Shown piece after piece: positions 1-11,952 of a DNA stretch of 64,000 nt. A program made the translations under genes and the position numbers. The notes below the pieces were generated by a model. It had not been told where the DNA came from and ran no database searches. It saw nothing but the letters and a program-made list of their open reading frames with translations. How positions within the stretch are numbered: the stretch's first letter is position 1; every line of letters starts with the position of its first letter. The stretch lies in contig CP142458.1 of assembly GCA_038049695.1 (NCBI GenBank), forward strand, positions 45,537,001-45,601,000. The letters are read 5' to 3'. Origin of the DNA: Cinnamomum chago. Taxonomy: Eukaryota; Streptophyta; Magnoliopsida; Laurales; Lauraceae.

Positions 1-567
1 GAAAGAACTCATATTTATAGGAAAAAGTGGCCAACGGCTAGTTCTCGGTCGACCGGCAAACAGGCCTCGGTCGACCGAGAACACACAACGGTCATATTTC
101 TGACCGTTGGTGCTCCCAGGCAATTTTGCCTGCAGTTGTCTCGGTCGACCGAGACCTGCCTCTCGGTCGACCGGCGACACTGCCGGGACTCCCCCTCTTT
201 TTGCAAAAAATGCAACTTTTGCAATTTCAAAGTTATTTCTTTGGGGGACCTTTTGGCCACTAAATCAAGCTTGGAAAACATGTTTTAAAGATTTTAAAGG
301 TTTTTAAAACATGACATAAAAAGCCTAAAAAGTTTCAAAACTTTTAAAACAAAGGCTTGCTTGATTTCTTGAAAACTCTTTTCTAAAAACTAATGCATCC
401 AAGTTTTAAAAACAAATCATGCATAAATCAAAACTTTTACAACTCTTAAAAGTAATGCATGAATAAATCAAGATTTCAAGTTTATTTAAAACCAATGCAA
501 GTGTGTAAATCAAATGATGCTAGAATGAAATGCATCCATCAAATTGCAATCTAGAAAATTCCTAACA
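1..567 (-). repeat. S1 3' LTR (partial, window edge)
   Basis: First 567 bases of the LTR on the minus strand (TGTTAGGAATTTTC at 567 downward). The polypurine tract lies immediately outside it. It matches 5307-5873. It contains the CGGTCGACCG cluster (46-173), a CAACGGTCA/TGACCGTTG hairpin (86-109) and a minus-strand TATA-like site (about 11-21). Confidence 0.9.
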
Positions 568-1135
568 ATCTCCCCCTTTGCAATTTGATGGCAAACACAC
601 TCACCACTGACAATACACACTTAGTCTTCAGCTCCCCCTCAGCTGGACAAGGCTTGAAATCTTCTTGGATGCTTCTCTTAGCTTGAGCTCTTTTCTTCAT
701 TCTTCATGATGCTTGGTGCTTGATCATTCTTCAATCTTTCTTTCTTTATGGCCAAGCATCTTCTTTAGCTCCAAGCTTTCTTTCTTCTATTAGCTCTCCC
801 CCTTTGACCATGCCTCTTTCTCCCTTTGGCAAGGTATGCATTCTCTCCCTTTGTAGAAGATCATACACAACCCTCCCCTTAGGAAGCTTGGACATTCTCT
901 TCACCCTTTTGAGAATTTGCATAATTTCTCCCCCTTTGCCATTAAATTGCAAAGGTACCTACACACATGAAACAAGGAAAATACCTTTAGAAGCACCTGT
1001 TAACAAATGAAATCGAAAATGAAATACATAACAGGCTATCATGTGAGGTAGTAGTCTCTAAGGGCTCAAAGGCAATCTAAGGGTCAATTTGATCAAAACT
1101 AATACTTCCTATGAAGGTTTACACTCCCCCTCAAT
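568..1135 (-). other. Multiple polypurine tracts at the 3' end of the S1 internal region
   Basis: The plus strand shows a series of CTCCCCCTTT-like runs, which on the element's strand are AAAGGGGGAG tracts. The one at 568-580 abuts the 3' LTR and is the functional polypurine tract. Further runs lie near 631, 797, 818, 843, 871, 930 and 1121. S2 has the same series before its 3' LTR. Multiple tracts of this kind are a known Sirevirus trait; the count here is by eye. Confidence 0.75.
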
Positions 1136-1339
1136 CCATTCTCTTCTTTTGTCAAACTCTTGACAAAGATTTAACTATTAGGTACAAGAAGAAGATGGTT
1201 TAACCAAGTGAGGGTCAACTTCAAAGAAAAGATTAGATTCATATAACTATAAAGCTCAATATGATCAAATTACCAAAAGAGAGCTAGGTCAATGAGAAAA
1301 GCAATCATGGATATCAATTGGACAAACAAAGAATACCAA

Positions 1340-3500
1340 TTGAGATTTAGGATATGACTTAATAAATCAATCACTCTAAAATGGATTTAGAAATATAACT
1401 ATTAGGGAAAATCCAAATTAGAGCTATCCATGAAGCAATGGGGTTTACTCAAACATAGCATCAATCAATATAACTTATGAAAATCATATGCTATGCAAGA
1501 TTTTGAAAATCATTTCATTCAATCAATAAATATGACTTATTAAAGTGCAAATTGAGTGAAATGAAATTCAAACATGAAGCCAACCTCAACTAATAACCAA
1601 CCAATATTATGAACACATAAACATGGTGGTCATGAGATATACCTATATGAGCAAAAGAGGTGGCAACATGAACATTATGATGCTAATGGTGTGTGACATG
1701 GAACAATCATATTACTTATCAAGTTCAATCCAATGCACACATGATTTATCACATTCACAAGAAATCAAATCAATCAACCATTATACCAATAGAATCCAAT
1801 TGAATTTGATAACATGATAAAGAGCAAGAATGTGACAAAAATTCCATCAATCATCATAAATGCATATTCATCACTTTTAAGGATATGACTATTGAGCATA
1901 GTGATGAACAAGATAAATTGCAATGCAAAAAGATATTACTTGGTAATGCATGCAATTTTCAAAGTGTCAAAATCATATGAATTCAACATCTAGGATATCC
2001 ATCAAACATATAGAAATATGAGACATGGGTTTCAAAGAGTTTCATATGATTAAGAACACTACTATGAAGTTGAAACATGTATATGAATAACATCATTTAG
2101 AGAAAGTACATGAATCAACATCATAACCATCCAAATAGAAATGACTATAAGGCATAGAGGATGGATTAGAGTTCTAGTATGGTTTCAACAAATATAATCA
2201 ATACCACAACCATACATAGAACGATTTGACATTTGCATAGAGAGGATCAATCAACATTCAAGATCTAACTCATACCAATCATCAATAAAGAATATAACTA
2301 TGTAAGCACAAGAAGGTATGAAGTTAGAGAGACATCATGGATCACATAAAGATGAAGATGGACCACATAAATGGATATACCTATTAAGAACAATGGTTTA
2401 ATTCCAATTCATCTAAAATGATTCATTAAGCTATCATGTAACATCTCCACTCTTAGCAAATGCACTAAGCTTACAATGCAATGGAAAAAGATATGAGGTT
2501 TATACCAAATGAACTTAGCACATAAAATCACATATGTACTTAAAAAGCTCAAATACAAGATTTTACTATAAAGCACATAAACACTCATCAACATGCATTA
2601 ATGAGAATATACCAAGTTAGGCACAAACATGCAAATCAATGAAATCATATCCAACCATGCAATGTAAGACAACAAAATCAATTTGCATAAAGAATGTAAC
2701 TCAATGAGTAAAGATGCAAATTGTTTGTAAAAATTATTTCCTTTCAAAAGATACAATCATAATTAGGCACAAGGAAATAAATTCAAGGAAAATGCTTCTA
2801 TAAATATAACTAATAGAGCTTAGAACATTTTCCAAAGTTTTTCAAATCACTTCAATGTATGAAATTCCAACAAAGAATCATTTATAGAATTAAGAGCAAG
2901 TGATTTTGAAAAACAAGAAGTGTACTATTGTAAAGTTTTTCAATTTGTAAAAACAATAGACACTTACAAATTTTCCATATCAAGAGATATAACTTGTAAA
3001 TCAATGGAAAACTAAAGTTGCTTCAAATCATTTGATTTCCAAAAAGGATATAACTATGACAATCATCAAATGATTTTCCAACATCAATTGATCATGAAAA
3101 ACTAGCTATGAAAGCATTTGTAATCACAATCAATTGATCATGAATAGATATGCACTACAAGAGATATAACTATATGAACAAAATGCAAATCCATCATGAA
3201 AGTAATGCAACCAAAGGATTTTGAAAACCATGAGATATAACTTAAAAGTTCATGAAGACAAAATCAAATGATCACATAGAAACCTTGCATTTTAAAAGAT
3301 GTGACTAAAAAGCAACAAAATGCAAATGTAACATGACCAACAAAAAGATATAACTAAAAAGCATAGGTTGGTCTAGGGGTATCAAGGCCTTAAGGTTACT
3401 CAAATAGTCTACCTTTGAAAATACACCTAAGGTCTTGAAAAGGTTGTCCATGAGAGAACACTTTGAGGACTCACCAACTCTAGAAGATATAACTTGGAAA
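1340..3500 (-). repeat. Dispersed ATAGTTATAT-like motif array in the S1 internal region
   Basis: Read on the plus strand, variants of GATATAACTA recur about twenty times (for example near 1392, 1468, 2290, 2804, 2985, 3046, 3160, 3230, 3345 and 3483). They sit in otherwise AT-rich, ORF-free sequence. Gaps are mostly 45-80 bases or about twice that, as in a decayed tandem array. The same motif recurs in reverse orientation in S2 (41240-42490 and 48670-48970). Function unknown. Confidence 0.6.
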
Positions 3501-3650
3501 AGTCTTAGAGTGGTGCAATGAGGCTAGGGAAAAATTCATTTTCAAACATAGTGGAAATCTTTTAACAAAGATATGCAATAAACACAACACTAGGGTTCAA
3601 ATCTAGCAAGGATCAACTCCGGGTTGTTAAGCCCTAAAATGGAGTAACCC

Positions 3651-3662
3651 GCTCTGATACCA
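3651..3662 (-). other. S1 primer-binding site (initiator Met tRNA type)
   Basis: The minus strand reads TGGTATCAGAGC two bases inside the 5' LTR end (LTR ends ...TTACA at 3665). This is the usual plant copia site complementary to the 3' end of initiator methionine tRNA. It fixes the element's orientation and the LTR boundary. Confidence 0.9.
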
Positions 3663-3664
3663 CT

Positions 3665-5873
3665 TGTAAGTCCATGGGGATCCAAACCCTAGAGGGGGGG
3701 TGAATAGGGTGAGCTTCTTTTATGACCAATTTTATCAATTTTAACTTCTTTAAAACAAACTAGTCACAAGTGATGATTATCAAACAATATGCGGAAGCTA
3801 ATATAAGCAATCACCACAAAGCAAGCACCATCACACAAGTATTTATAGTGGTTCGGCCTCAATGCCTACATCCACTACCGGCTTGTGAACCAACACCCCA
3901 CCGGATTTCCACTATTTATGCTTTTCAATAGGCTAAGCAATAACCTTTACAATATGCTTTCCAAGGCTAAGCAATAACCTTTACATTGTTGTTTTTCTAG
4001 GCTTAACATCAACCTATACACTATGCTTTTATAGGCTAAGCAATAACCTCTTCAACCATAGGTTGGTTATCTCACTAAAATAGTGTCTTTAATACACTTG
4101 ATGGAGATTCAATTAAGCTCATTACATTGCCTCTTAAATAGGCGGATATGGAAATGAAAATCTAATACACACTCACACTATGAATGCAAAGATGAAAACA
4201 AATGAAGTGTGTGTGTGTGGTCCTCAATCATTTAGAAAATGAAAGTTCATAAATGTAAGCCTAAGGCTTTTGAAAGTTTTAGCTCAAAAACATTTATGAT
4301 TGAGGAAGTAATGCAATCACATGTCAAAAGTAACAACTTGTTAATGATATCAAAGTTACACAAGTTGTATGAAATGGATTAGCTCTAAACATGTGATGCA
4401 TAGGGATGTCAATCAAATCATCAATGAAGCTCAAAACATAAAAATAGATTTGATTGAAAAGAGGGGACAAATCATATGTAATTATAAGGACAACTTGAAA
4501 ATGATTTACCTATCAAAGTGATGCAAGTTGTGAAACTTTAAAACAATAATGCACATATGATTTGTAATGATGTTGGATCCAAAACATAAGATACATTTGA
4601 GAGAGATTTTCTTATGATGGAAAAACAACAACCAATGATTCAACAAAGTATATGAATCATGTTACATATTTCATTAACATGATCTACTTAGATTTACCAA
4701 AGATAAAGTACTACTTTGATGAGTCAATGGTGATGTATCCAAAACAATAGATCTATTCAAAATATAACACATGCTAAGGATACAACACATCATAGGTTAA
4801 CATGTTACAAGATTTACCAATGATAAAACAAAACATGAAAACATATGATTTGTAAAGAAGTTGAGTCCAAAACATAAGATACTTTTGAAAGTGATTTTCT
4901 TATGATGGAAAACAACAACCAAAGATTCAACCAAGTATAGGAATCATGTTACATATGATTTACCAAGTTTCTTTCATTAACATGATCTACTTTGATTTAC
5001 CAATTCAAGTACTACTTGGATTGAATCATATGGTGTTGTATCCAAAACAATAAATCAACTCAAAACATAAAATATGTTAAGGACACAACACAAACATAGT
5101 TTAACATGCTAGAAATGATTTACCAAAAATAAAACAAAAGCATGCAAACATATGATTAAGAAAGGAAGAGCCTACTTGGTGGTTTAACTTCATTAATCCA
5201 AGCTTTAGCTTTCCTAATCTTCCCCTTCATCCCTTGGTTCTCTTCCCTTTTGATATGCCTCAAATCCTCTCAAGGAAGGGTTAAAAATTCCCAACTTTTG
5301 GCAAGGGAAAGAACTCATATTTATAGGAAAAAGTGGCCAACGGCTAGTTCTCGGTCGACCGGCAAACAGGCCTCGGTCGACCGAGAACACACAACGGTCA
5401 TATTTCTGACCGTTGGTGCTCCCAGGCAATTTTGCCTGCAGTTGTCTCGGTCGACCGAGACCTGCCTCTCGGTCGACCGGCGACACTGCCGGGACTCCCC
5501 CTCTTTTTGCAAAAAATGCAACTTTTGCAATTTCAAAGTTATTTCTTTGGGGGACCTTTTGGCCACTAAATCAAGCTTGGAAAACATGTTTTAAAGATTT
5601 TAAAGGTTTTTAAAACATGACATAAAAAGCCTAAAAAGTTTCAAAACTTTTAAAACAAAGGCTTGCTTGATTTCTTGAAAACTCTTTTCTAAAAACTAAT
5701 GCATCCAAGTTTTAAAAACAAATCATGCATAAATCAAAACTTTTACAACTCTTAAAAGTAATGCATGAATAAATCAAGATTTCAAGTTTATTTAAAACCA
5801 ATGCAAGTGTGTAAATCAAATGATGCTAGAATGAAATGCATCCATCAAATTGCAATCTAGAAAATTCCTAACA
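3665..5873 (-). repeat. S1 5' LTR (complete, about 2.2 kb)
   Basis: Runs TGTTAGGAAT...ACTTACA on the minus strand, 2209 bases. The U5-like end contains the CCCTATTCACCCCCC-type stretch and a BamHI-like GGATCC just before the terminus, as in Sirevirus LTRs. It is closely related to S4 (52663-54889) and more distantly to the S2 and S3 LTRs. Open reading frames across it are produced by the palindrome region and are not genes. Confidence 0.9.
5317..5479 (-). promoter_or_regulatory. S1 LTR promoter region: TATA box and GGTCGACC palindrome cluster
   Basis: A minus-strand TATA-like box lies at about 5317-5327. Upstream on that strand are four CGGTCGACCG palindromes (5352-5361, 5374-5383, 5448-5457, 5470-5479) and, between them, an inverted repeat CAACGGTCA/TGACCGTTG (5392-5415) with a 6-base loop. 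The order TATA, palindromes, hairpin, palindromes recurs in the S2 and S3 LTRs; S4 keeps its order but has lost one hairpin arm. Confidence 0.75.
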
Positions 5874-6559
5874 CTTGGAAGTCCGAGTAGCCGGATTTGC
5901 ACTGGAAGGCCCGTTTTCCGATCTTTTTCGCATTTCGGGAATTTCAGTCCTTGAAGTTTTCCAAAAATCTGATTTTTGATGCTCGAAATCGACCGATCTC
6001 CGTCTATATCTCGGATCTGCCGTCAAGAGTATGAAATCGTCATTGATCGCTCCAAGATCATCAACCGGCTGACCAAGAAAGTACACTTTCTGTCCGACCA
6101 TTCGAGAAATCGACAAGACAGATGGTACTGGCCCGCTGTCAGCAATCTATGTCTGAAGTTGCATGATCATTCGACATCTATCAACATGAAGATCCATCGT
6201 CGATCATCGTAAGAAGAATTTCAAAAGACGCGGCACGGCCCGCAACTCTTCAAATCCCCGGCGACAACTTAATGTTGTTAATTGACCCAACTAAATGCGG
6301 TTAACTCATTATTTTGGACGGCCCAATCAGATTCAAGAGAATGGGAGTTACAAGCCAAAGCCATCATTGCATTAAAGCCATGAAACTCCTCTCATCATGG
6401 AGATTAAAGGCGATTAAATACCCATCATTCTCCATCGGCCAATCAGATTCAAGGAAAAAGGAGTTACAAAATCAAGAAATAAAAACTTGTAACTCCTCCC
6501 ATCATGAAGCTTTAAAGCCATCAATGCTCATAAATCCTCCTAAATGGCTACCAAAGGCC

Positions 6560-6587
6560 TATAAATAGGAAAGCATGCCTATAAATA
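6560..6587 (+). promoter_or_regulatory. Duplicated TATA-like box
   Basis: TATAAATA occurs at 6560 and again at 6580 within a 20-base tandem duplication of GCCTATAAATAGGA. It is the best promoter candidate in this remnant; activity is unknown. Confidence 0.5.
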
Positions 6588-6820
6588 GGAGAGCATTCCA
6601 AGAAGAATGGATCAGAAAAATCAGTCAGAAAGATCCCCGAACCCAAGCCTCGGAAATCAAGAAAAATCGTCCAGAATTCCCAGAAGCTCTGCTACTTTGA
6701 AGAAATTCTGCTGCAACAAACACCACAAGGTGATTGAAGCCCCCCCCTCGCCCCCCCCCCCAAGGCAAAGCCCTCTCTTCTCATATTCAACATGGCCTAG
6801 ACGTGGCTTTTCATATTCAA

Positions 6821-6967
6821 CAAAGCATCGCGTGTTCTCATCTGAAAGGTCCTCTCTTTGTTTTTTTTTATTGGATATAGGACCTTCCCTTGGTCTTTAT
6901 CCTCTAAAAAAAATGAAGTCCAAGCCAAGCCAAAAGAATCAAAGCATCGCGTGTTCTCATCTGAAAG
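6821..6967 (+). repeat. 28-base direct repeat, two copies 119 bases apart
   Basis: The segment beginning CAAAGCATCGCGTG is repeated exactly at 6821-6848 and 6940-6967. It lies in the LTR-like remnant and suggests a local duplication. Confidence 0.8.
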
Positions 6968-7439
6968 ACGGTGGCGAAGTCCATACATGACTTGCGACCG
7001 TCGATCTGAACGAGTCCCCGCAATCTCCTGAGAAGTCAGATTCCTTTTCTCACTTTTCTATTGTATTTTGAATTTTCTTTAAGAGACAAAAAAAATTCAC
7101 ATTTCTTGTCTTTGTTCATTGATGAGATTTGTAAATCGCCTTTCACAGCACAAAATCGCCTCCTTTCATGGCAAACAAAATGAAATTGCCTCTCACGGCA
7201 TTTTAAAAACCGTCTCTTTCTTAAAATATATGTGCAATGGAAAGTTAGAAAAAATATTGATTTCCTTTCTACTTGTGAAAGTGGATCTTCGGATCACCAT
7301 CTCTAAATTCCAAGTAGGATAGAAAATTTGGCATACTCGTACAAAAATGTTGATACCCGCCTTTCTCCCCTTCTTCCCTCCATTCGACCTTTTCGGTAGC
7401 CCCGGGGACTGATGGGAGAGGAACTGAAGAATCGGGTCC

Positions 7440-9336
7440 ATCAGGGGTTTTTGCAGAAAACGCGATTTTGCCTGAGCTTGTCCCTTCTTGTGCATTTAGA
7501 AAACATAATAAATGCAGAAAAATACCAGAACTGATCCTTACATAGCCCTAGGTTTATCATCTTCGCATCTCATTCAAAGATTAGATCTAGACAACTGATC
7601 TAACATGATTAGAGATAAAGTATGGCTTTGATACCAATTGTTGGAAGTAGATGGGCCTCGTGGATAGAATTCCAAACCTTTTTTGACCCACTTGACTCTG
7701 GGATCAAGTACCCATAAGGCCATAAAACCCAATATAGGATCCAAGAATCTCAAACTCATAATTAAGATCAGTGAAACACTATCTCTAAGATAGCAAATAG
7801 CATCACCATGTAACCAAAATAAATCCATAACATACAAGGAAGTAGATTATACCTTTGGAGCTCGGTAGTGTTCTAATGGAGAAGAAGACAAATTACTTGA
7901 ACAAGAACTCTTCTTGTAGCGAATTAGGATCTCCAATACCTTGTTGTCTTCCACGCTATGACACACTTTCAGATTTCTTTTCTCAAGAAGAATGGTGGAA
8001 TCTTTAAGAGAAAATCAACTAGAAGCTCTAAGAAAACTAGAAAAAGAAGAGAAAGGAAGGAGTGCAACTCTTGCACCATTGGGCTTGAATTCCAAGGTAG
8101 GTATCCAAGGGGTTTGGTTCCCGTATTTATAGCCCTATGCAACTTCCTCTTTCTAATTAAAATAGAAGTCCTACTTCCATTAAGAATCAGTAACTTTCTC
8201 CTTTCCAATTATTATAGAAGTCTTACTTCGACAACAATTAGTAACCTACTATTACCACTATTAGAAGTCGTACTTCAAATAGAAATAATAACTTTCTAAT
8301 TCCTTTCCTTTTGAGTTCAAGTAGAATTAGTATATAGTTAATAACTTAGGCTAGCGTGGGGACCACTAGGGATTCCATAGAAAGCTGACTCCAACTGGAA
8401 CACTGCGACCCCACATCTCATATGCAATCCGGGCCCACAGTTAATTACAAATAATATCACTATATAAATGCAATTGCATTCCAGTCTTATGAATAAATTA
8501 TAAAGAAGACCCTAAACTTCCCAATTACCACAAGTAGACCCCTCTATCAATATCTATGGATCAATTAGATTAAACCTGTCCCTTCCAATCTTAGATCCAC
8601 GTCTTATTATCCTTGAGACCCAATTAATCACAGTGATCATCAATACCATCCAATTAACTCTTAATTGAGATGGGTGCGCACTTACTAATGATAAATTCAT
8701 TAATTGGCACAAGGGGATAATATAGATAGATTTTATCTTAACCATTCAATGTTCCTACAGTCCTACTACCACATACCCAAGACACCAAGGTGTTGACCTA
8801 CAGTTGGCCTCATTCATTGGCGACTGAAAGAAAATGAATAGACAGAAACTTGAGTTCATCAATGTCTCAGAATTGAGAGCCTATTGCTAGGGAATTATGA
8901 GAGCAGATCTTAAAATCGAGATAGTATTCCATAAGGTGATTCTCATGGTCCTTCAATACATCCAATGTATCAGCACCATAATCCAGAATCTTACATTCTG
9001 ATGATCAAGACAAATCACACTATCTCATAGTGATCAAAGTACTGCAACTTTATCAGATGCGGTGCCAGTCTCATCACTGGCTGTGAAGACATTTAAGTAT
9101 AAGATTTGTGACACATGTCTCCCGTATGTGGATCTCATCCATACACATATATCACATCTAATATACTAATGGGACCCGGTTCATCTCATGAACCATTATG
9201 TCATATGTATTGGTTATGTGCATTAAGTAATAAAACATCATTCATCTCATGAAAAGAAAGCGTGTTTTTATTGAGAAATAAATAAATTAATCAATTTATT
9301 ACATCATCTGATTGATTGAGTCTATACATACTACCA
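7440..9336 (-). mobile_element. F1: copia element remnant (5' LTR, primer site, leader)
   Basis: The minus strand gives an LTR (9336 to 7639) ending ...CCAACA, then the primer site TGGTATCAAAGCC (7636-7624), then about 190 bases of leader before similarity is lost near 7440. The rest of the element is missing. The LTR is about 1.7 kb and belongs to the same family as F2 to F5. A minus-strand TATA-like site lies at 8125-8132. Confidence 0.8.
7624..7636 (-). other. F1 primer-binding site
   Basis: The minus strand reads TGGTATCAAAGCC two bases after the LTR end. It is a variant of the initiator-Met primer site and supports minus orientation. Confidence 0.8.
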
Positions 9337-9338
9337 AT

Positions 9339-10124
9339 TGTTGGAAGCAGGTAGGCCTCGTGGATAGGTTTTTTTAAAAAAAAAATTGACCCACTTGACT
9401 CAAGGATCAAGTGCCCATAAGGCCATAAAACTTAATCCAGGATGCAATCCCTCCATCTCATCAATCATGTACAACAATAAACACTATCTAGACGATAGAA
9501 GTCAGCACCAACAAGCAACCAAAAATCCACAACATCCAATGAAATAGATTATACATTTGGAGCTCGGTTGTGTTGTAATGGAGAAGAAGACAATAAGCTT
9601 GAACAAGAATTCTTCTTGAAGCAAATTAGGATCTCTAAGACCTTGTTGTCTTCCACGCTATGACCCGCTATCGGATCTCCTTTTTCAAGAAGAATGGTGG
9701 GATCTTCAAGAGTAGGACGTCCAAGGCCCTCTCTCCTCTATTTATAGCCATAAGCAACTCCTCTTTACTAATTGAAGTAGAAGTCCTACTTCCATTAATA
9801 ATTAATAACTTTCTCCTTTCTAATTATTATAGAAGTCTCACTTCCACAACAATTAGTAACCTACTATTACCACTATTAGAAGTCTCACTTCAAATAGAAA
9901 TAGTAACTTTCTAATTCCTTCATTTTAGAGTTCAAGTAAGATTAGTTTCTATTTAATAACTTGGGCTAGCGTGGGGACCACTAGGGATTCCATAGAAAGC
10001 TAGCTCCAACTGGGACACCGCGACCCCACATCTCATGTGCAATCCGGGCCCACGGTTAATTGCAAATAACAACACTATATAAATGCAATTGCACTCCAGT
10101 CTTAGGAATAAATTACAAATAACA
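9339..10124 (-). mobile_element. F2: truncated copia LTR, head to tail with F1
   Basis: The sequence restarts at TGTTGGAAGCAGG (9339) only two bases after the F1 LTR end at 9336. It follows the same LTR through a TATA-like site (9740-9747) and breaks off near 10124. On the minus strand it is the U3-part/R/U5 side of an LTR; the outer part is missing. An insertion with deletion, or a joined LTR-LTR intermediate, could give this arrangement. Confidence 0.75.
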
Positions 10125-10415
10125 TCATTGATATATTTAGAAACTCAGATTTTTCTATTTGTCTCCCACCTTCACCCTTTCGTAGGATTGAACCAACCAG
10201 ATACCATAATCATGTTCTCTGCATCCACCAAACCAAACAAAACAAACCTTCTATCTCACCACCATGCTAGCAGATAAACCTACTCCAATCTCGTCTTTCT
10301 CTGATCCAAACAATTCCCACTAACCAGAAACTTGCACCCATCCATTCAAGCACTCCAAGCCATCAATCCATTGCCATTACATCAACAACTTCCATTTTCA
10401 TCAAACCAAAAACCG

Positions 10416-11952
10416 TGTTAGATTGTATGTCTTCAATCTATTGGATGATGTGTATAATTCTATTTGTTATCATAATTCATATAGATTTTCATGCTTTTAT
10501 TCATGAGATGAATATGATTCTATTAATCGTTGCACGTATTAGATGCAAAAATGGCATGGTTGTTCACGAGATGTACATGAGCCCTTAAGTATATTAAATG
10601 TGATCCATGTGTGTGGATGGGATTCACATGTCGGAGACATAGGTCACAATTCTTATATTTAAAAGGCTTCACAATCAATGATGAGACCGGGCATCTAATC
10701 ATCTGAAAGATTGTAGCACTGCAATTACTATGAGATAATGAGGTTTGTCTCGGCCATCAAAGTAGAAGACTCTGGATTGTTATGCTAGTACATTGAATGT
10801 AATGAAGGACCATGAGTAGCACCTTATATAAGATTTTGTCCTTAATTAAGGAGCACTCTCATAATTTTCAAGCAATAGGCTCTCAATCTTGAGGGAGTAA
10901 TGGACTCAAGGTTTTGCTATGCATTTACTTTAACTTACCAATGAGTGAGGCCAACTGTAGGTCAACACCTCAATATCTTGGTTGGATGGTGGTGGGACTA
11001 TGAAAACATATATTCTCAAGATGAAATCTATCTTCTAAAGGAGAAGTAGCCCCTTGCGTTGATTAATCGAATTTATCACTGGTGAGTGTACACCCATTAT
11101 GATTAAGAGTTAATCAGATGGTATCAATGTTTAGTGTGATTAATTGGGTCACAAGGATAATAAGAGGTGGGTCAACATATGTTAGGCAGTTGATATTTAT
11201 TACCATTGGATCCATGGATATAATTAGCAAAGGGGCTTGTTTGCAGTAATTGAAAAGTTTATGGTCCTCTTGTAAAATTCCTAGGACTTGAGTAAAATTA
11301 CATATATATATATATATATATATATATAGTGGAGAAATTTGTAATTAACTGTTGATCAAAACTTATATAAGATGTGGGGTCCAAATGCTTCAGTTGGAGC
11401 CAAATCCAAGGAATCCCTAGTGGTCCCCATGCTGGCCCTAAGTAAGAGAGTTATAATCAAATAAAAACTCATAAGAGAATCAAAAGAGGAGGTTTCAAAA
11501 AGTATAAAAGGCTCCATAGGGCTGGACGTCCCATACAATTAGTGGACGAGTTTTGTGATCTTCTCCTCCACTCTCCTCTCCTCTTGTTTTCTATTTAGAG
11601 TATCTTGGGTTTTCTTCTCAATCAAGATCCCACCATTCTCTTTGAGAATTTCTTTTCTATAATTGGGTCATAATGTGGAAGACTACGAGGTCTGGGAGAT
11701 CGTGTCAGCTAAAGAGTTTTGCAGAGATAAAAATCAAAGACTCAATTTGAGCACAACGAAGCTCCTCAAGTATAGATCTGCACTTGTTTGTTTGTTCTGA
11801 TCTATTTTCTATCATAGATCTAGGATCTTAATGCATTAAGATAAGGATTTTAGATATTGGGATTGGTTCCAAGGCCTTTTGGGTGTCTAATCTTGTGTTA
11901 AGCAGATGAGAGTTTTTGAAATCCCATCTGAAAGGCCCACCTACTTTCAACA
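10416..11952 (+). mobile_element. F3: solo copia LTR
   Basis: Runs TGTTAGATTG...TTTCAACA, 1537 bases, plus strand, same family as F1, F2, F4 and F5 but more diverged. Flanks AACCG (10411-10415) and CACCG (11953-11957) form a five-base duplication with one mismatch, so this is a solo LTR left by LTR recombination. A TATA box lies at 11503-11509 and a TA microsatellite at 11302-11328. Confidence 0.8.
11302..11328. repeat. (TA)n microsatellite inside F3
   Basis: About 13 uninterrupted TA units within the F3 LTR. Confidence 0.95.

Larger units (their letters stand above)
1..5873 (-). mobile_element. S1: non-autonomous Sirevirus-derived LTR retrotransposon, 3' end cut by window
   Basis: On the minus strand this reads as 5' LTR (5873 down to 3665), primer-binding site (3662-3651), a 3.1 kb internal region without coding capacity (3664-568), a polypurine tract next to 568, then the first 567 bases of the 3' LTR. 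Bases 1-567 repeat 5307-5873 with no difference that I noticed, so insertion was recent. No gag or pol can be read. The internal region aligns with that of S2 (37855-51372) but lacks the stretch that codes gag there, so S1 is a deleted derivative mobilised, if at all, by proteins from elsewhere. Assignment to the Sirevirus branch of Ty1/copia rests on the palindromes before the TATA box, multiple polypurine tracts, the C-rich LTR end and the iMet primer site. The left target-site duplication is outside the window; the right flank is CTTGG. Confidence 0.88.
5874..7440 (+). other. LTR-like remnant, unclassified
   Basis: No credible coding region. Two TATA-like boxes in a local duplication (6560-6567 and 6580-6587) are followed by C-rich leader-like sequence. 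This is the layout of an LTR promoter, so I infer a decayed LTR. A 28-base direct repeat occurs at 6821-6848 and 6940-6967. Neither terminus nor primer site is recognisable. Confidence 0.4.

Noticed and set aside
15-307. Overlapping ORFs on both strands in the LTR (also 5321-5613, 38163-38426, 49882-50145)
   Set aside because: They translate palindromes and their spacers. They recur only because the LTRs recur, and they have no coding features.
6607-6990. 127-residue ORF after the duplicated TATA box
   Set aside because: Low-complexity, contains the local direct repeat, and has no recognisable domain. Most likely LTR leader sequence.
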